Positions 26,533-34,594 of a stretch of DNA of 64,000 bases are shown in pieces. Made by a program: the position numbers and the translations under genes. The stretch is from an uncultured Croceitalea sp. (GTDB lineage: Bacteria > Bacteroidota > Bacteroidia > Flavobacteriales > Flavobacteriaceae): positions 18,591 through 82,590 of the forward strand of contig CANMOV010000008.1 of NCBI GenBank assembly GCA_947499565.1. Direction: 5' to 3'. The notes below the pieces were generated by a model that saw only the letters and a program-made list of their open reading frames with translations, made no database searches and was not told the DNA's origin. Each line of letters starts with the position of its first letter. The stretch's first letter is position 1.

Positions 26533-27371
26533 AAAAATATTTTATGTCCTTAATATTGGTAATAGGATTTTTAAAGGCCTACGGTCAAACAGATGTGAAG
26601 AATAGTAAAGACTACTATTTGTTAGACCGTATGCCCAACTACCATATCATTTCTTATAACGAAACAGCGTTTGACGCTCATAGTTTTTTTATAGAAAATA
26701 AAAAAACACCTATCGAGGGTAAAAAGTTTAGCATAAAATATCAGCATGGTAAATCAGACGACAAGAATTTTGAGTTCCCTACAAGACTTCAAATTTTAAG
26801 AAATTACTCAAATGCAATTAAAAAAGCAGGAGGTGAAATAGTTTCTGAAAGATATAATAGTGAATGGGGTCATTATACTTTTAAAACAACAAATGCGAAA
26901 GAAATCTGGGTGGAAGTTAAAACAAGCATTAGTGCTAAAACCTATACGGTAACAGTAATTGAAAGACAAACCATGAAACAAGAAATTGCTATTAATGCCG
27001 AATTGATTAAAAATAAAATTGAATTAGAAGGTAAAATCGCAATCTATGGCATCTATTTCGATGTAGGCAAATCAATTATCAAAAAAGAATCAGAGTCAGC
27101 ATTACTTCAAATTTCAGAATACTTGCGGAGGAACAAAGCTATTAATTGCTGGGTGGTTGGTCATACAGATTCTGACGGCTCATTTGAATTGAATAGTAAA
27201 CTATCTTTAGAAAGAGCCAAAGCAATCAAAAAACATTTACAAGAAAAATATGGCATAGCCTCAAATAGGCTTTTTGCCGAAGGTGTTGGCCCGCTAGCAC
27301 CAGTTGCATCAAACAATACAGAAGAAGGGAAAAAATTAAATCGAAGAGTAGAGTTAGTAAAAAAACAGTAA
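26529..27371 (+). CDS. OmpA-family protein
   Basis: 280 residues. Signal peptide ending KAYGQ; unknown N-terminal region to about 165, then a full OmpA domain: IYFDVGKSIIKKES, VVGHTDSDGSFELNSKLSLERAKAI and NRLFAEGVGPLAP, ending NRRVELVKK. The domain binds peptidoglycan, tethering the envelope. Translationally coupled to the DKNYY lipoprotein, so the two probably form an envelope pair. Confidence 0.88.
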   Translation: MKKYFMSLILVIGFLKAYGQTDVKNSKDYYLLDRMPNYHIISYNETAFDAHSFFIENKKTPIEGKKFSIKYQHGKSDDKNFEFPTRLQILRNYSNAIKKAGGEIVSERYNSEWGHYTFKTTNAKEIWVEVKTSISAKTYTVTVIERQTMKQEIAINAELIKNKIELEGKIAIYGIYFDVGKSIIKKESESALLQISEYLRRNKAINCWVVGHTDSDGSFELNSKLSLERAKAIKKHLQEKYGIASNRLFAEGVGPLAPVASNNTEEGKKLNRRVELVKKQ

Positions 27372-27458
27372 TAGTTTAAACCAAAAACTTTAAAGAACTC
27401 AAAGCAGTTTGAAATTGAAAAAAGTTGCTATTGTTCTATTGTTGGCATTCATTTACAA

Positions 27459-28028
27459 ATGATAGAAGATATATTTGAAAAAATAACGGAAGAGTATTGT
27501 GAGATAAGTCCTGAAGCAATTTTTGATTGGTCTCAGAGAATAAAAATTATTGAACACAAAAAAAAGCACTTACTAATAAAAGAAGGTTCATACTCAACTA
27601 AGTTTTATTACATCATAAAAGGAGCTGTTAAAGCCTATTACTTATTAGATGAAAAAGAAATAACTGATTGGTTTGCCTTTCAAAATGATTTTATTCCATC
27701 TACAACTAACCATTTAATAGGTCAAAAAAGTAATCATTACATAGAACTTTTAGAGGATAGTATTTTAATTGAACTAACTAATACTGATTTAGAAGAAATT
27801 TGTAAAAATCATCACGATTTTGAACACCTTTATCGCCTAACACTTTCTAAAGTTATTTATCAACTAAGAGAGCGGATTGCTTCACTTCAATTTAGAACTG
27901 TTAAGCAACGTTATGATAGTCTCATTGAATTACATCCTACAATAGAGTCTCGTGTACCTTTAGGTGATATTGCCTCTTATTTAGGTATTACACAGGAGTC
28001 ATTAAGTAGAATTAGAGCATCAAAATAA
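27459..28028 (+). CDS. Crp/Fnr-family transcriptional regulator
   Basis: 189 residues with a cyclic-nucleotide-binding-like barrel (KHLLIKEGSYSTKFYYIIKGAVKAYY) and a short C-terminal helix-turn-helix (VPLGDIASYLGITQESLSRIRASK). No Fe-S cysteines. Its closest relatives in the window are the one at 32314 (minus) in layout. It lies 71 bases upstream of the methyltransferase gene, which it might control. Confidence 0.88.
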   Translation: MIEDIFEKITEEYCEISPEAIFDWSQRIKIIEHKKKHLLIKEGSYSTKFYYIIKGAVKAYYLLDEKEITDWFAFQNDFIPSTTNHLIGQKSNHYIELLEDSILIELTNTDLEEICKNHHDFEHLYRLTLSKVIYQLRERIASLQFRTVKQRYDSLIELHPTIESRVPLGDIASYLGITQESLSRIRASK

Positions 28029-28099
28029 GAATTTGATTTATATCAAAAATTCCTATTGACAAAGCCAGTACTTTTGTTTTGGTTGTAAAGCATTGAGTA

Positions 28100-28876
28100 A
28101 TGAAAAGAATACATTTATTTGAATTTGAAGATTTAAAATGGTTTCCTAATTGGATTAGAATTTGTATGACTCGCTTAATTATGGTGATGCATAAAAAATT
28201 CAATACCAGTGAGGATATGGCAAAATTACTTGCAAAGCTTATTAAACAAACAAATACATCCAAAATTATTGACTTATGCTCTGGGAGTGGAGGTCCTATG
28301 CTAGATGTAATTTCTCATTTAAAAAATATTCATAAAATTAAAAATGTTGAATTAATTTTATCTGATTTATATCCAAATTTAGAAGCTGCAAAAAGAATAA
28401 ACCAGACAGATGATTCTATCAGTTATAGAACAATTCCTTTAGATGCGACAAACCTTGAAAATGACACCAAGGGAATACTGACTATGGTAGGTAGCTTTCA
28501 TCATATGAAACCCCAAGTGGCAAGAAATATTTTAGTTGAAGTTCAGAAAAATAATCAACCAATTTGTATTATGGAAATCAATAAGAAATTCCCTATTGTT
28601 TTATGGTGGTTTTTCATTCCATTAAGTATTATTTTATGTTTGTTTATTACCCCTCTTGTAAAACCGCTAACCGTAAAACAAATTATATTCACATATTTAG
28701 TCCCAATCATTCCGATATGTTTTGCTTGGGATGCTGTGATAACAAGCGGAAGAATTTACCGTATGGAGGATTTAGATGTTTTACTAAAAGGATTGAAAAC
28801 TGAACATTTCACTTGGGAAAAAGGAATTATAAAAGGGAGTTCTGAAAAAATCTATTTAATGGGTCACCCAAATTGA
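28100..28876 (+). CDS. SAM-dependent methyltransferase with membrane segment
   Basis: 258 residues. The SAM-binding motif is IIDLCSGSGGPMLDVISHL (about 54-72), then ELILSDLYPN and a GSFHHMKPQVARNIL block. After the catalytic core come two hydrophobic helices (about 160-182 and 190-212), which would anchor it to the inner membrane. A perfect TACTTTTG at 28069-28076, 24 bases before the start, fits the -7 box of the Bacteroidota housekeeping promoter, though no clear -33 TTTG stands at the right distance. Substrate unknown. Confidence 0.75.
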   Translation: MKRIHLFEFEDLKWFPNWIRICMTRLIMVMHKKFNTSEDMAKLLAKLIKQTNTSKIIDLCSGSGGPMLDVISHLKNIHKIKNVELILSDLYPNLEAAKRINQTDDSISYRTIPLDATNLENDTKGILTMVGSFHHMKPQVARNILVEVQKNNQPICIMEINKKFPIVLWWFFIPLSIILCLFITPLVKPLTVKQIIFTYLVPIIPICFAWDAVITSGRIYRMEDLDVLLKGLKTEHFTWEKGIIKGSSEKIYLMGHPN

Positions 28877-29291
28877 ACAAAAAACGAAATGCCAATAATG
28901 TATATAAGACATTTCTAATATAGGCTTTCCGAGAGGTAAGTGTATGTTTGAGAAGTTGCCAAATTTTTAAATTTGGCTTTTAGAATAAAAAAATAAAAAC
29001 AAAACACAAAAATTCGGCTTGCAAATAAACGGAAAGGTAAGCGTCTATTTACAAGCTAAGTTTCATATATGAGGCAGATTAGAATAGCATTATACTCTCA
29101 AAAAAACATTAAATCCCGATATATAAAAAAGAAAGCCCGCAATCCGTTTATAATCAGTTACTCGTCTAAATCATCTATTTAAGGTCCTACACTTAAAAGT
29201 TTATAACACTATACTACATCGTAAGTTTTTTAATGAACTCGATTAGTTAACCAATGGTTGCCTAAAGCTTCGAATTTTTTTTCATTCAGAA
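28877..29291. other. intergenic region with long inverted repeats
   Basis: More than 400 non-coding bases. It contains the palindrome at 28958-28977, then GCTTGCAAATAAACG near 29013 facing CGTCTATTTACAAG near 29042 as an imperfect inverted repeat around a loop, and a start AATGTATATAAGACATTTCTAATATAGG reminiscent of boundaries between exchanged gene blocks in flavobacteria. No promoter for the next gene other than the element at 29292 was found. Confidence 0.45.
28958..28977 (+). terminator. hairpin after methyltransferase gene
   Basis: GCCAAATTT and AAATTTGGC form a perfect nine-pair stem with a two-base loop, followed by CTTTTAG. It probably ends the transcript of 28100-28876, or is part of the larger repeat around it. 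Confidence 0.5.
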
Positions 29292-29321
29292 GTGTTATAA
29301 ATTAAAATTTCCGTCACTAAT
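29292..29321 (+). promoter_or_regulatory. variant of the 29-nt promoter element
   Basis: GTGTTATAAA then, one base further than usual, TCACTAAT. The -10 half is good, the -35 half poor. It ends 16 bases before the hydrolase start at 29338, the first gene of an ECF sigma operon. Confidence 0.45.
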
Positions 29322-29337
29322 CAAATAAACAAGAACC

Positions 29338-30726
29338 ATGAAAAAAATAGCTATGTTATTTATGCTTTTTTGCAGCTTTGCGATGAGCAGTCAGGAAATT
29401 GTTGGTGATTGGAGTGGAACTCTCAAAACCCAGGGAATGGAATTAAGGTTAGTATTCCACATTTCAGAGGCAAATAACATTCATTCCGGCACATTGGATA
29501 GTCCTGACCAAAAAGCATTTGGCATACCCATAAGTTCAATAAATTTAAAGAACAGTAAGATTACCATCTCATTGGATAAATTAAGGGCAATTTATAATGG
29601 AACTTTAGGGGATAGTGGAATAATTATTGGTACTTTCAATCAGGGAGGTCAATCATTTAAATTAAACCTCTCTAAAGACAAACTTACTGAAAGAGTTTTA
29701 GAAAGACCTCAAGAACCTAAAAAACCTTTTCCTTACTATTCAGAAGATGTTACTTTTTTAAGTGAAGGTGGAAGTGTAAAGTTGTCAGGTACCTTAACGT
29801 TACCAAGTAAGAATGGGAAATTTCCTGTAGCCATTTTAATTAGTGGTAGTGGACCGCAGAATAGAGATGAAGAATATATGACGCACAAACCATTTTTGGT
29901 ACTGTCAGATTACCTAACAAGAAAAGGAATTGCAGTATTAAGGTATGATGATAGAGGTTTTGGAGAATCCACTGGCAACCACAATACTGCTACTTCTCTT
30001 GATTTCGCATTTGATGTAAAATGCGCAATAAACTATTTAAGAACTAGAGATGAAATTAATAAAAACCAAATAGGTTTAATCGGACATAGTGAAGGAGGAT
30101 TAATTGCGCCCATTGTTGCTTCGGAAATGGAAGAAGTTGATTTTATGGTATTGCTAGCTGGTCCGGGTGTTTCTGGAAGCGAAGTTGTTCTTCAACAGTT
30201 GAAAGCTACTGCCGAATTAAACAAAATGACATCTGAAGAATTAGAGGGGGAAACCGAGTTTCTAAAAGGAATTATTAAAATTCTTTCTCGAGAAAATAAG
30301 AATGTTTTTAAAAGACAACAGCTAAAGACATACTTTAAGTCACAACTTAGTGAGCTTGATGATATCAATGGAATGAATAAGGCAGAATACATCGATTCGA
30401 ATATTGCACAATTAATGAGACCTTGGTATTTATATTATATTAAGCACGAGCCTTCAAAATACCTAAAGCAGGTAAAATGCCCTGTATTTGCTATTAATGG
30501 TAGTAAGGATAGTCAAGTTGTTCCTGAAAATTTAAATTTCATAGAAAGCGCATTGAAGGTTGGAGGTAACAAAGATGTTACTATAAAAGAATATGAAGAA
30601 ATGAATCATCTATTTCAAAAATGTGAAACCGGTGCTATCAGTGAATACGCTTCAATAAGTATAACTATGGATTCTCAGGTTCTAGACGATATATCAAAAT
30701 GGATTTTAAAAATGGTAAATGAGTAA
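29338..30726 (+). CDS. S9-like alpha/beta hydrolase with N-terminal beta domain
   Basis: 462 residues. Signal peptide ending AMSSQ. Residues about 22-125 form a lipocalin-like beta domain (GDWSGTLKTQGMELRLVFHISE...). The hydrolase domain has the oxyanion region ISGSGPQNRDEE, RYDDRGFGESTG, nucleophile Ser in GHSEGGLIAPI (about 250), Asp in NGSKDSQVVPE and His in MNHLFQKCETG. It should act in the periplasm on an ester or peptide. Its paralogue at 46865-48265 is also next to an ECF sigma gene, and a fragment of a third copy precedes the sigma gene at 33247. It overlaps the sigma gene by eight bases. Confidence 0.88.
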   Translation: MKKIAMLFMLFCSFAMSSQEIVGDWSGTLKTQGMELRLVFHISEANNIHSGTLDSPDQKAFGIPISSINLKNSKITISLDKLRAIYNGTLGDSGIIIGTFNQGGQSFKLNLSKDKLTERVLERPQEPKKPFPYYSEDVTFLSEGGSVKLSGTLTLPSKNGKFPVAILISGSGPQNRDEEYMTHKPFLVLSDYLTRKGIAVLRYDDRGFGESTGNHNTATSLDFAFDVKCAINYLRTRDEINKNQIGLIGHSEGGLIAPIVASEMEEVDFMVLLAGPGVSGSEVVLQQLKATAELNKMTSEELEGETEFLKGIIKILSRENKNVFKRQQLKTYFKSQLSELDDINGMNKAEYIDSNIAQLMRPWYLYYIKHEPSKYLKQVKCPVFAINGSKDSQVVPENLNFIESALKVGGNKDVTIKEYEEMNHLFQKCETGAISEYASISITMDSQVLDDISKWILKMVNE

Positions 30727-31210
30727 AGACTTTTACAAATCATATATATATCCCCATCTGGGAATCATCATAAAGATTTGTAGAGCCTATACAAATACCC
30801 AAGAAGATTTTGAAGACTATTTTCAAGAGGTTTGTTTACAGATATGGAGAAGTAAAGCAAATTTTAATGAACAGTCTGCTTGGTCAACTTGGGTCTACAG
30901 ATTAACATTGAATGTTTGTTTAACATTTACCAGAAAAAAGAAAAGAAATGTGACCGTTATAGATAATATAGAACACAATGAAATCGATGACGACTACGAA
31001 AGTGCATTTACCAGTGAGTCTTTTAGAATGTTGAATGAAGCAATTAAAAAACTTTCTAAACTAGACAGAGCAATTATTTTACTGTACCTAGAAGAAAAGT
31101 CATATAAGGAAATTGCAGAAATAATAGGTTTAAGTTCCGGTAATATTGGTACTCGGATAAATAGAATTAAGAATCGCTTAAAAAAAATATTAAATGGAAA
31201 AATCTATTGA
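30719..31210 (+). CDS. ECF RNA polymerase sigma factor
   Basis: 163 residues. Region 2 reads EDFEDYFQEVCLQIWRSK and AWSTWVYRLTLNVCL; region 4 reads IILLYLEEKSYKEIAEIIGL and NIGTRINRIKNRLKKI, the normal ECF layout. Translated in overlap with the hydrolase upstream (8 bases) and the membrane protein downstream (17 bases), so all three are made together. The paralogue at 33247 is about three-quarters identical by eye. Confidence 0.93.
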   Translation: MSKDFYKSYIYPHLGIIIKICRAYTNTQEDFEDYFQEVCLQIWRSKANFNEQSAWSTWVYRLTLNVCLTFTRKKKRNVTVIDNIEHNEIDDDYESAFTSESFRMLNEAIKKLSKLDRAIILLYLEEKSYKEIAEIIGLSSGNIGTRINRIKNRLKKILNGKIY

Positions 31211-31835
31211 AAATATATGGAGGCAAGAGTTTAAGTTTAATAAAGAGCTTATTCCTGATTCGCATGATTTACAAAATCAGAAATCAAAAGATATTTTTGA
31301 TAGAATGACTAGGTCAATGAAAAAGAATACTGCTATGTTGATGATTTTCGCATTGGGGTTTTTAGTATTTGTTTATTTTTCTGAAGCCCCATTGGTATTA
31401 GGGATTTTGATTTTTTTATTCTTCAATTCTTTAGCACTATTCAATTTTAATCAAATAGAAAAGGCGGAAAAAATCAATAAAACCGCAACTAGTTATGAAT
31501 ACCTTATTAAGTTTAGAAACCAACTTAACAAATTAATTGGATTGAATATGAGGTTTAACAGGTTTGTATATCCAATCTGCATGTTAGTGGCTAGTATTAT
31601 TTTATGGTTTTCTTATGGTAGAGAAGCTATTATGGAAAAACTATTCTTAAAGTTTCCTGATATGGTTCTAATAAATGGAATTCCAGTTTATTTCCTAATT
31701 GCCGTATTGATATTATCTGTCTTACTTTCTGTTTTTTCTGCTAAAATTTATAAGTGGGAAGTGAATTTATTTTTCAAGAATTTGATTGATGAACTTGAAG
31801 AAATCATACAGCAAATGGAAGAACTTAAAAATTAA
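31194..31835 (+). CDS. four-helix membrane protein, candidate sigma regulator
   Basis: 213 residues. A cytoplasmic N-terminal part of about 45 residues is followed by two adjacent helices (about 46-64 and 65-85), two more (about 123-142 and 160-183), and an acidic coiled C terminus (LIDELEEIIQQMEELKN). The same order (sigma gene, then a protein with short N-terminal tail and 2+2 helices) recurs at 48374-48973, so the protein probably holds the sigma factor at the membrane. It lacks the ZAS or FecR anti-sigma signatures, so this role is inferred from position only. Confidence 0.6.
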   Translation: MEKSIENIWRQEFKFNKELIPDSHDLQNQKSKDIFDRMTRSMKKNTAMLMIFALGFLVFVYFSEAPLVLGILIFLFFNSLALFNFNQIEKAEKINKTATSYEYLIKFRNQLNKLIGLNMRFNRFVYPICMLVASIILWFSYGREAIMEKLFLKFPDMVLINGIPVYFLIAVLILSVLLSVFSAKIYKWEVNLFFKNLIDELEEIIQQMEELKN

Positions 31836-31846
31836 AAGAGAAAATT

Positions 31847-32317
31847 ATGACTATAGAAGATGCATTAAAAAAAATAGATAATCTGATTTTAGAATCGAGC
31901 AGTGAATCTGACAAGAAAACGTTCATAAAATTTTCAAAAGTTTTATCAGAATTTAAGATGAAACAATTATCAAAAAAAGAGAAAGAGCTACTTGAAAATA
32001 GTCTGGAAGAGACTATTCGAAATATTGATTCAAAAGGACTTAGAAATAATCCGAAACGAAGCTTCAGAAAATTTATGACTCTATCAATACGGGAACTAAA
32101 CTTTGTTCCCAAAAAATACTATTCGGAATTATGTATTGGTGTTGGCGTTGCTATGGGAGTTAGCCTTGGAATATCTTTTGGTATACCATTTGGATTGCCC
32201 AACGGGATTGTTTATGGAATAATTTTTGGCTCATTAGTTGGATTGGTATTAGGGATATTTATAGGTAGATATATGGACAACAAAGCAGAAAGTCAGAATA
32301 GAATATTAAATATTTAA
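31847..32317 (+). CDS. glycine-rich membrane protein, unknown
   Basis: 156 residues. Residues 1-85 are charged and helical (MTIEDALKKIDNLIL...). Residues about 95-145 form two glycine-rich membrane helices with GxxxG spacing (IGVGVAMGVSLGISFG; YGIIFGSLVGLVLGIF). It starts 11 bases after the membrane protein gene and is the last gene of the sigma operon. Its stop overlaps the end of the convergent Crp/Fnr gene by four bases. Such glycine-zipper helices favour self-assembly in the membrane; function unknown. Confidence 0.55.
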   Translation: MTIEDALKKIDNLILESSSESDKKTFIKFSKVLSEFKMKQLSKKEKELLENSLEETIRNIDSKGLRNNPKRSFRKFMTLSIRELNFVPKKYYSELCIGVGVAMGVSLGISFGIPFGLPNGIVYGIIFGSLVGLVLGIFIGRYMDNKAESQNRILNI

Positions 32318-32883
32318 GGATGTTTCTGCGAACGCACTCTGCTTAATGTCACTTGAGACATACCCAAATAAGAGGCTAAATGCCCTAATCCAATCCTATT
32401 TGAGAGGCTAGGGTTTTCTTGGCAAAAAATACTATAACGCTCTGCTGCTGGAGTTTCTTTTAACCTGAAGTACCTATATTCCAAATCAAATAGCGTCTTT
32501 TGATACATTTTTCTAGAAAAATTACATAGCTCTAAGTTTGTTTCAAGAAGAGTATTGAGTTTATCTGATGCCACTTTATAAACCACTGAATCCTCAAGAA
32601 ACTGGATATATCCATAGGATGGCATATTGTAGTATACACCGGCCATACTAAAGGCAATATTACCCTCTTTAAAAAACCAATTAGTAACTTCTTTACCATC
32701 TGGCATTAGGTAAAACCTAGCCAATCCATTTTCAATAAAGTAATAATTGTTATTTGTCTTTCCTTCTTTTACCAGAAAATCTTTTTTTAGATAATTTTCC
32801 TTAGTCATTAATGAAGCAAGTTTTTTTAGGGTTGTATTTGAAAGTTGAAAATTATCTTTCAGTGAGTTTAAAATGTATTGCAT
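32314..32883 (-). CDS. Crp/Fnr-family transcriptional regulator
   Basis: 189 residues. Nucleotide-binding-like barrel (FLVKEGKTNNNYYFIENGLARFYL) and helix-turn-helix IGLGHLASYLGMSQVTLSRVRSQ. No cysteine cluster. It faces the sigma operon tail to tail. Its promoter must lie in the 275 bases before 33159. Confidence 0.88.
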   Translation of the reverse strand: MQYILNSLKDNFQLSNTTLKKLASLMTKENYLKKDFLVKEGKTNNNYYFIENGLARFYLMPDGKEVTNWFFKEGNIAFSMAGVYYNMPSYGYIQFLEDSVVYKVASDKLNTLLETNLELCNFSRKMYQKTLFDLEYRYFRLKETPAAERYSIFCQENPSLSNRIGLGHLASYLGMSQVTLSRVRSQKHP

Positions 32884-33121
32884 AAGTAGTTAAAGGTTAT
32901 TACCATGTAGTATATTCCTCAATAGTTGTTTCAAGTCCATAAAGTACAAAATGATTTGTATATCCTTTTACCCCGACTTTTTTAGCTTAGGACATACTTA
33001 AATTAGAGCTCTTCTTTCTGGTGAAAAAGAGTAAAGTAAGATGGATTATTTTACATAGGTAAAAAATATTAAACCCCCTTCTTTTTAATTTTCAGCACTA
33101 ATTAAATGGATAAATCTATAG

Positions 33122-33150
33122 GTAGTTTTTGAACCTTTTTACATAAACTC
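33122..33150 (+). promoter_or_regulatory. degenerate copy of the 29-nt promoter element
   Basis: GTAGTTTTTG then CATAAACTC in the usual register; with GAACC following the T-run it aligns base for base with the element before the sigma gene at 49462, but both halves carry mismatches. It precedes the collapsed hydrolase and sigma gene 33247. Confidence 0.35.
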
Positions 33151-33158
33151 AGTCCTTA

Positions 33159-33254
33159 ATGAAAAACATAGTTTATTCCTTCCCAAACATGGTAATGCAT
33201 TTTCTAGTATTAAAAGAGGCATCAAAATGGGTTTTAAAAGTTATGGATGAGTAA
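33159..33254 (+). pseudogene. collapsed hydrolase gene (both ends only)
   Basis: An open frame of 31 codons starts ATGAAAAAC (MKNIVYSF) and ends with VLKEASKWVLKVMDE. Its last 15 codons match the C terminus of the hydrolase at 29338 (VLDDISKWILKMVNE). The overlap of its stop with the sigma start (GGATGAGTAAAG against AAATGAGTAAAG) is also the same. So a hydrolase gene like 29338 has lost about 430 codons in frame, leaving a start, a short leader and the tail that overlaps the sigma gene. The residual frame may still serve to bring ribosomes to the sigma start. Confidence 0.75.
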
Positions 33255-33735
33255 AGATTTCTATCAAGCATATATTCTTTCTAATTCGGGAATCATCACA
33301 AAGATTTGCAGAATCTATACAAATACTCAAGAAGATTTTGAGGACTATTTTCAAGAGGTTTGTCTTCAGATATGGAGAAGCAAAGAAAATTTTAGAGGAG
33401 AGTGCGCATGGTCTACTTGGGTTTATAGATTAACACTAAATGTTTGTTTAGCATTCAATAGGAAAAATAAAAAAAATCTAATTTTTTTAGATAACAAGGT
33501 CTATTATGAGATATACGAAGATTATAAGGGTGAATTTACCAATGAATCGCTCAGAATACTTAATGACGGAATTAAAAAACTATCTAAACAAAACAGAACA
33601 ATTATTCTATTATACCTCGAAGAAAAATCATATCAGGAAATTGCAGAAATAATAGGATTAAGTAAGAGCAATATTGGTACTAGAATAAATAGGGCTAAGA
33701 ATCAATTGAAAAAAATATTAGATGGAAAAATCTAG
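33247..33735 (+). CDS. ECF RNA polymerase sigma factor (second copy)
   Basis: 162 residues, a close paralogue of the protein at 30719: regions EDFEDYFQEVCLQIWRSK and CAWSTWVYRLTLNVCLAF are nearly identical, and region 4 (YLEEKSYQEIAEIIGL, NIGTRINRAKNQLKKI) differs in few residues. No membrane protein gene follows it; a promoter element and a small lipoprotein gene do. It therefore lacks the candidate regulator that goes with the first copy. Confidence 0.92.
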   Translation: MSKDFYQAYILSNSGIITKICRIYTNTQEDFEDYFQEVCLQIWRSKENFRGECAWSTWVYRLTLNVCLAFNRKNKKNLIFLDNKVYYEIYEDYKGEFTNESLRILNDGIKKLSKQNRTIILLYLEEKSYQEIAEIIGLSKSNIGTRINRAKNQLKKILDGKI

Positions 33736-33773
33736 GAAAAGTCCATGCACATAATAAGTTCGGCTCTAATAAT

Positions 33774-33802
33774 GTGATTTTTTAGAGAAATGGGATACTT
33801 AT
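33774..33802 (+). promoter_or_regulatory. 29-nt ECF-type promoter element
   Basis: GTGATTTTTT, 11 bases, ATACTTAT. It ends 25 bases before the lipoprotein gene at 33828 and starts 38 bases after the sigma stop. Confidence 0.7.
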
Positions 33803-33827
33803 TAGGTGAAAATTAAAATTTTAACCT

Positions 33828-34013
33828 ATGAAAAAAATAATTTTAGTTGTGTGTTTAGTTGGGCTATTTGTTGGTTGTACAATGAATCCAAGTAAAGAAG
33901 AGCGGATTCAAAAACTTGAAACTGAAATCAAATTAACTACTGAAAAAGTTAAAGAACTCGAAAATAAAGTTAAAAAGCTTGAAGAATTATATGAGCAACT
34001 AGAGCGGAAGTAA
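33828..34013 (+). CDS. small coiled-coil lipoprotein
   Basis: 61 residues. Lipobox LFVGC gives a lipidated Cys at about 17, then MNPSKEERIQKLETEI and a perfect heptad coiled coil (EKVKELENKVKKLEELYEQ) to the end. It is the size and design of Braun-type lipoprotein, though without a recognised wall-linking end. A paralogue lies at 43053 and a fragment at 43814; each intact gene has its own 29-nt promoter element. It probably spans or lines the periplasm. Confidence 0.8.
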   Translation: MKKIILVVCLVGLFVGCTMNPSKEERIQKLETEIKLTTEKVKELENKVKKLEELYEQLERK

Positions 34014-34040
34014 ATGTTTTGAAAGATGCTAATTGTGCAA

Positions 34041-34069
34041 AAATAATTTTGAACCTTTCAAAAACTAAT
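34041..34069 (+). promoter_or_regulatory. degenerate copy of the 29-nt promoter element
   Basis: AAATAATTTTGAACC then AAACTAAT in register. The -10 half and GAACC match, the GTGA is lost. It precedes the Coq4-like gene by 44 bases. Confidence 0.3.
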
Positions 34070-34113
34070 ACGTCTAATATACATACAGTTTATTTAAGTT
34101 AAAAGATAACCTA

Positions 34114-34554
34114 ATGTCAACTGAAGAGAAAATAACGCTTAGAGCAGGACTGGAACAATTCTATAAAGAGAATGAAGAGTATTTTGGTCATCACGATTTA
34201 GCTATGTCCGATAAGGCCAAAGCTTTTTTAGAAGCCCATGATGCTGCACATGTTCTGTTTGATTGCGATATTTCGCTATTTGGTGAAGGTTCCGTAAAAA
34301 TATGGACCATATTCGGCACTACATTAGGATTCTGGAAACATATTTCAGAATACAAAGAAGCTCAGGCTTTTGAATTGGCCAGAACTTTTAGTTTTTGGCA
34401 TGTAGTAAATAATACTTTTAAATTCTTATTTACTATCCCTAAACTCATTTATAGAGCGAAACGCATGAACAAGCCATGGCCTTGGCTAGGTTTCGAATCC
34501 TATTTAGATACACCAATCAATGAAATTAGAAAAGAATACAATATTACCGTTTAG
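34114..34554 (+). CDS. Coq4-like protein
   Basis: 146 residues. The stretch HDAAH at about residues 46-50, then 11 residues, then Glu in FGEGS gives H-D-x2-H-x11-E, the metal-binding signature of Coq4, the ubiquinone-biosynthesis protein. The size is about half that of mitochondrial Coq4. Bacteroidota make menaquinone, so a role in ubiquinone synthesis is unlikely; it may be a zinc enzyme of another pathway. It has no signal peptide. It stands ahead of a SnoaL, DinB and methyltransferase set. Confidence 0.7.
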   Translation: MSTEEKITLRAGLEQFYKENEEYFGHHDLAMSDKAKAFLEAHDAAHVLFDCDISLFGEGSVKIWTIFGTTLGFWKHISEYKEAQAFELARTFSFWHVVNNTFKFLFTIPKLIYRAKRMNKPWPWLGFESYLDTPINEIRKEYNITV

Positions 34555-34594
34555 AAAACTTTGATACTAACCGTTGTTATATGCAGCTAAAAAA

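Noticed and set aside
33074-33102. CACTAAT upstream of the second sigma gene as an alternative promoter.
   Set aside because: The upstream half is CCCCCTTCTT, with no likeness to GTGATTTTTT; the site at 33122 aligns better.
34543-34571. GATACTAAC after the Coq4-like gene.
   Set aside because: No -35 half; the bases belong to the junction-like ACTAACCGTTGTTATATGC.
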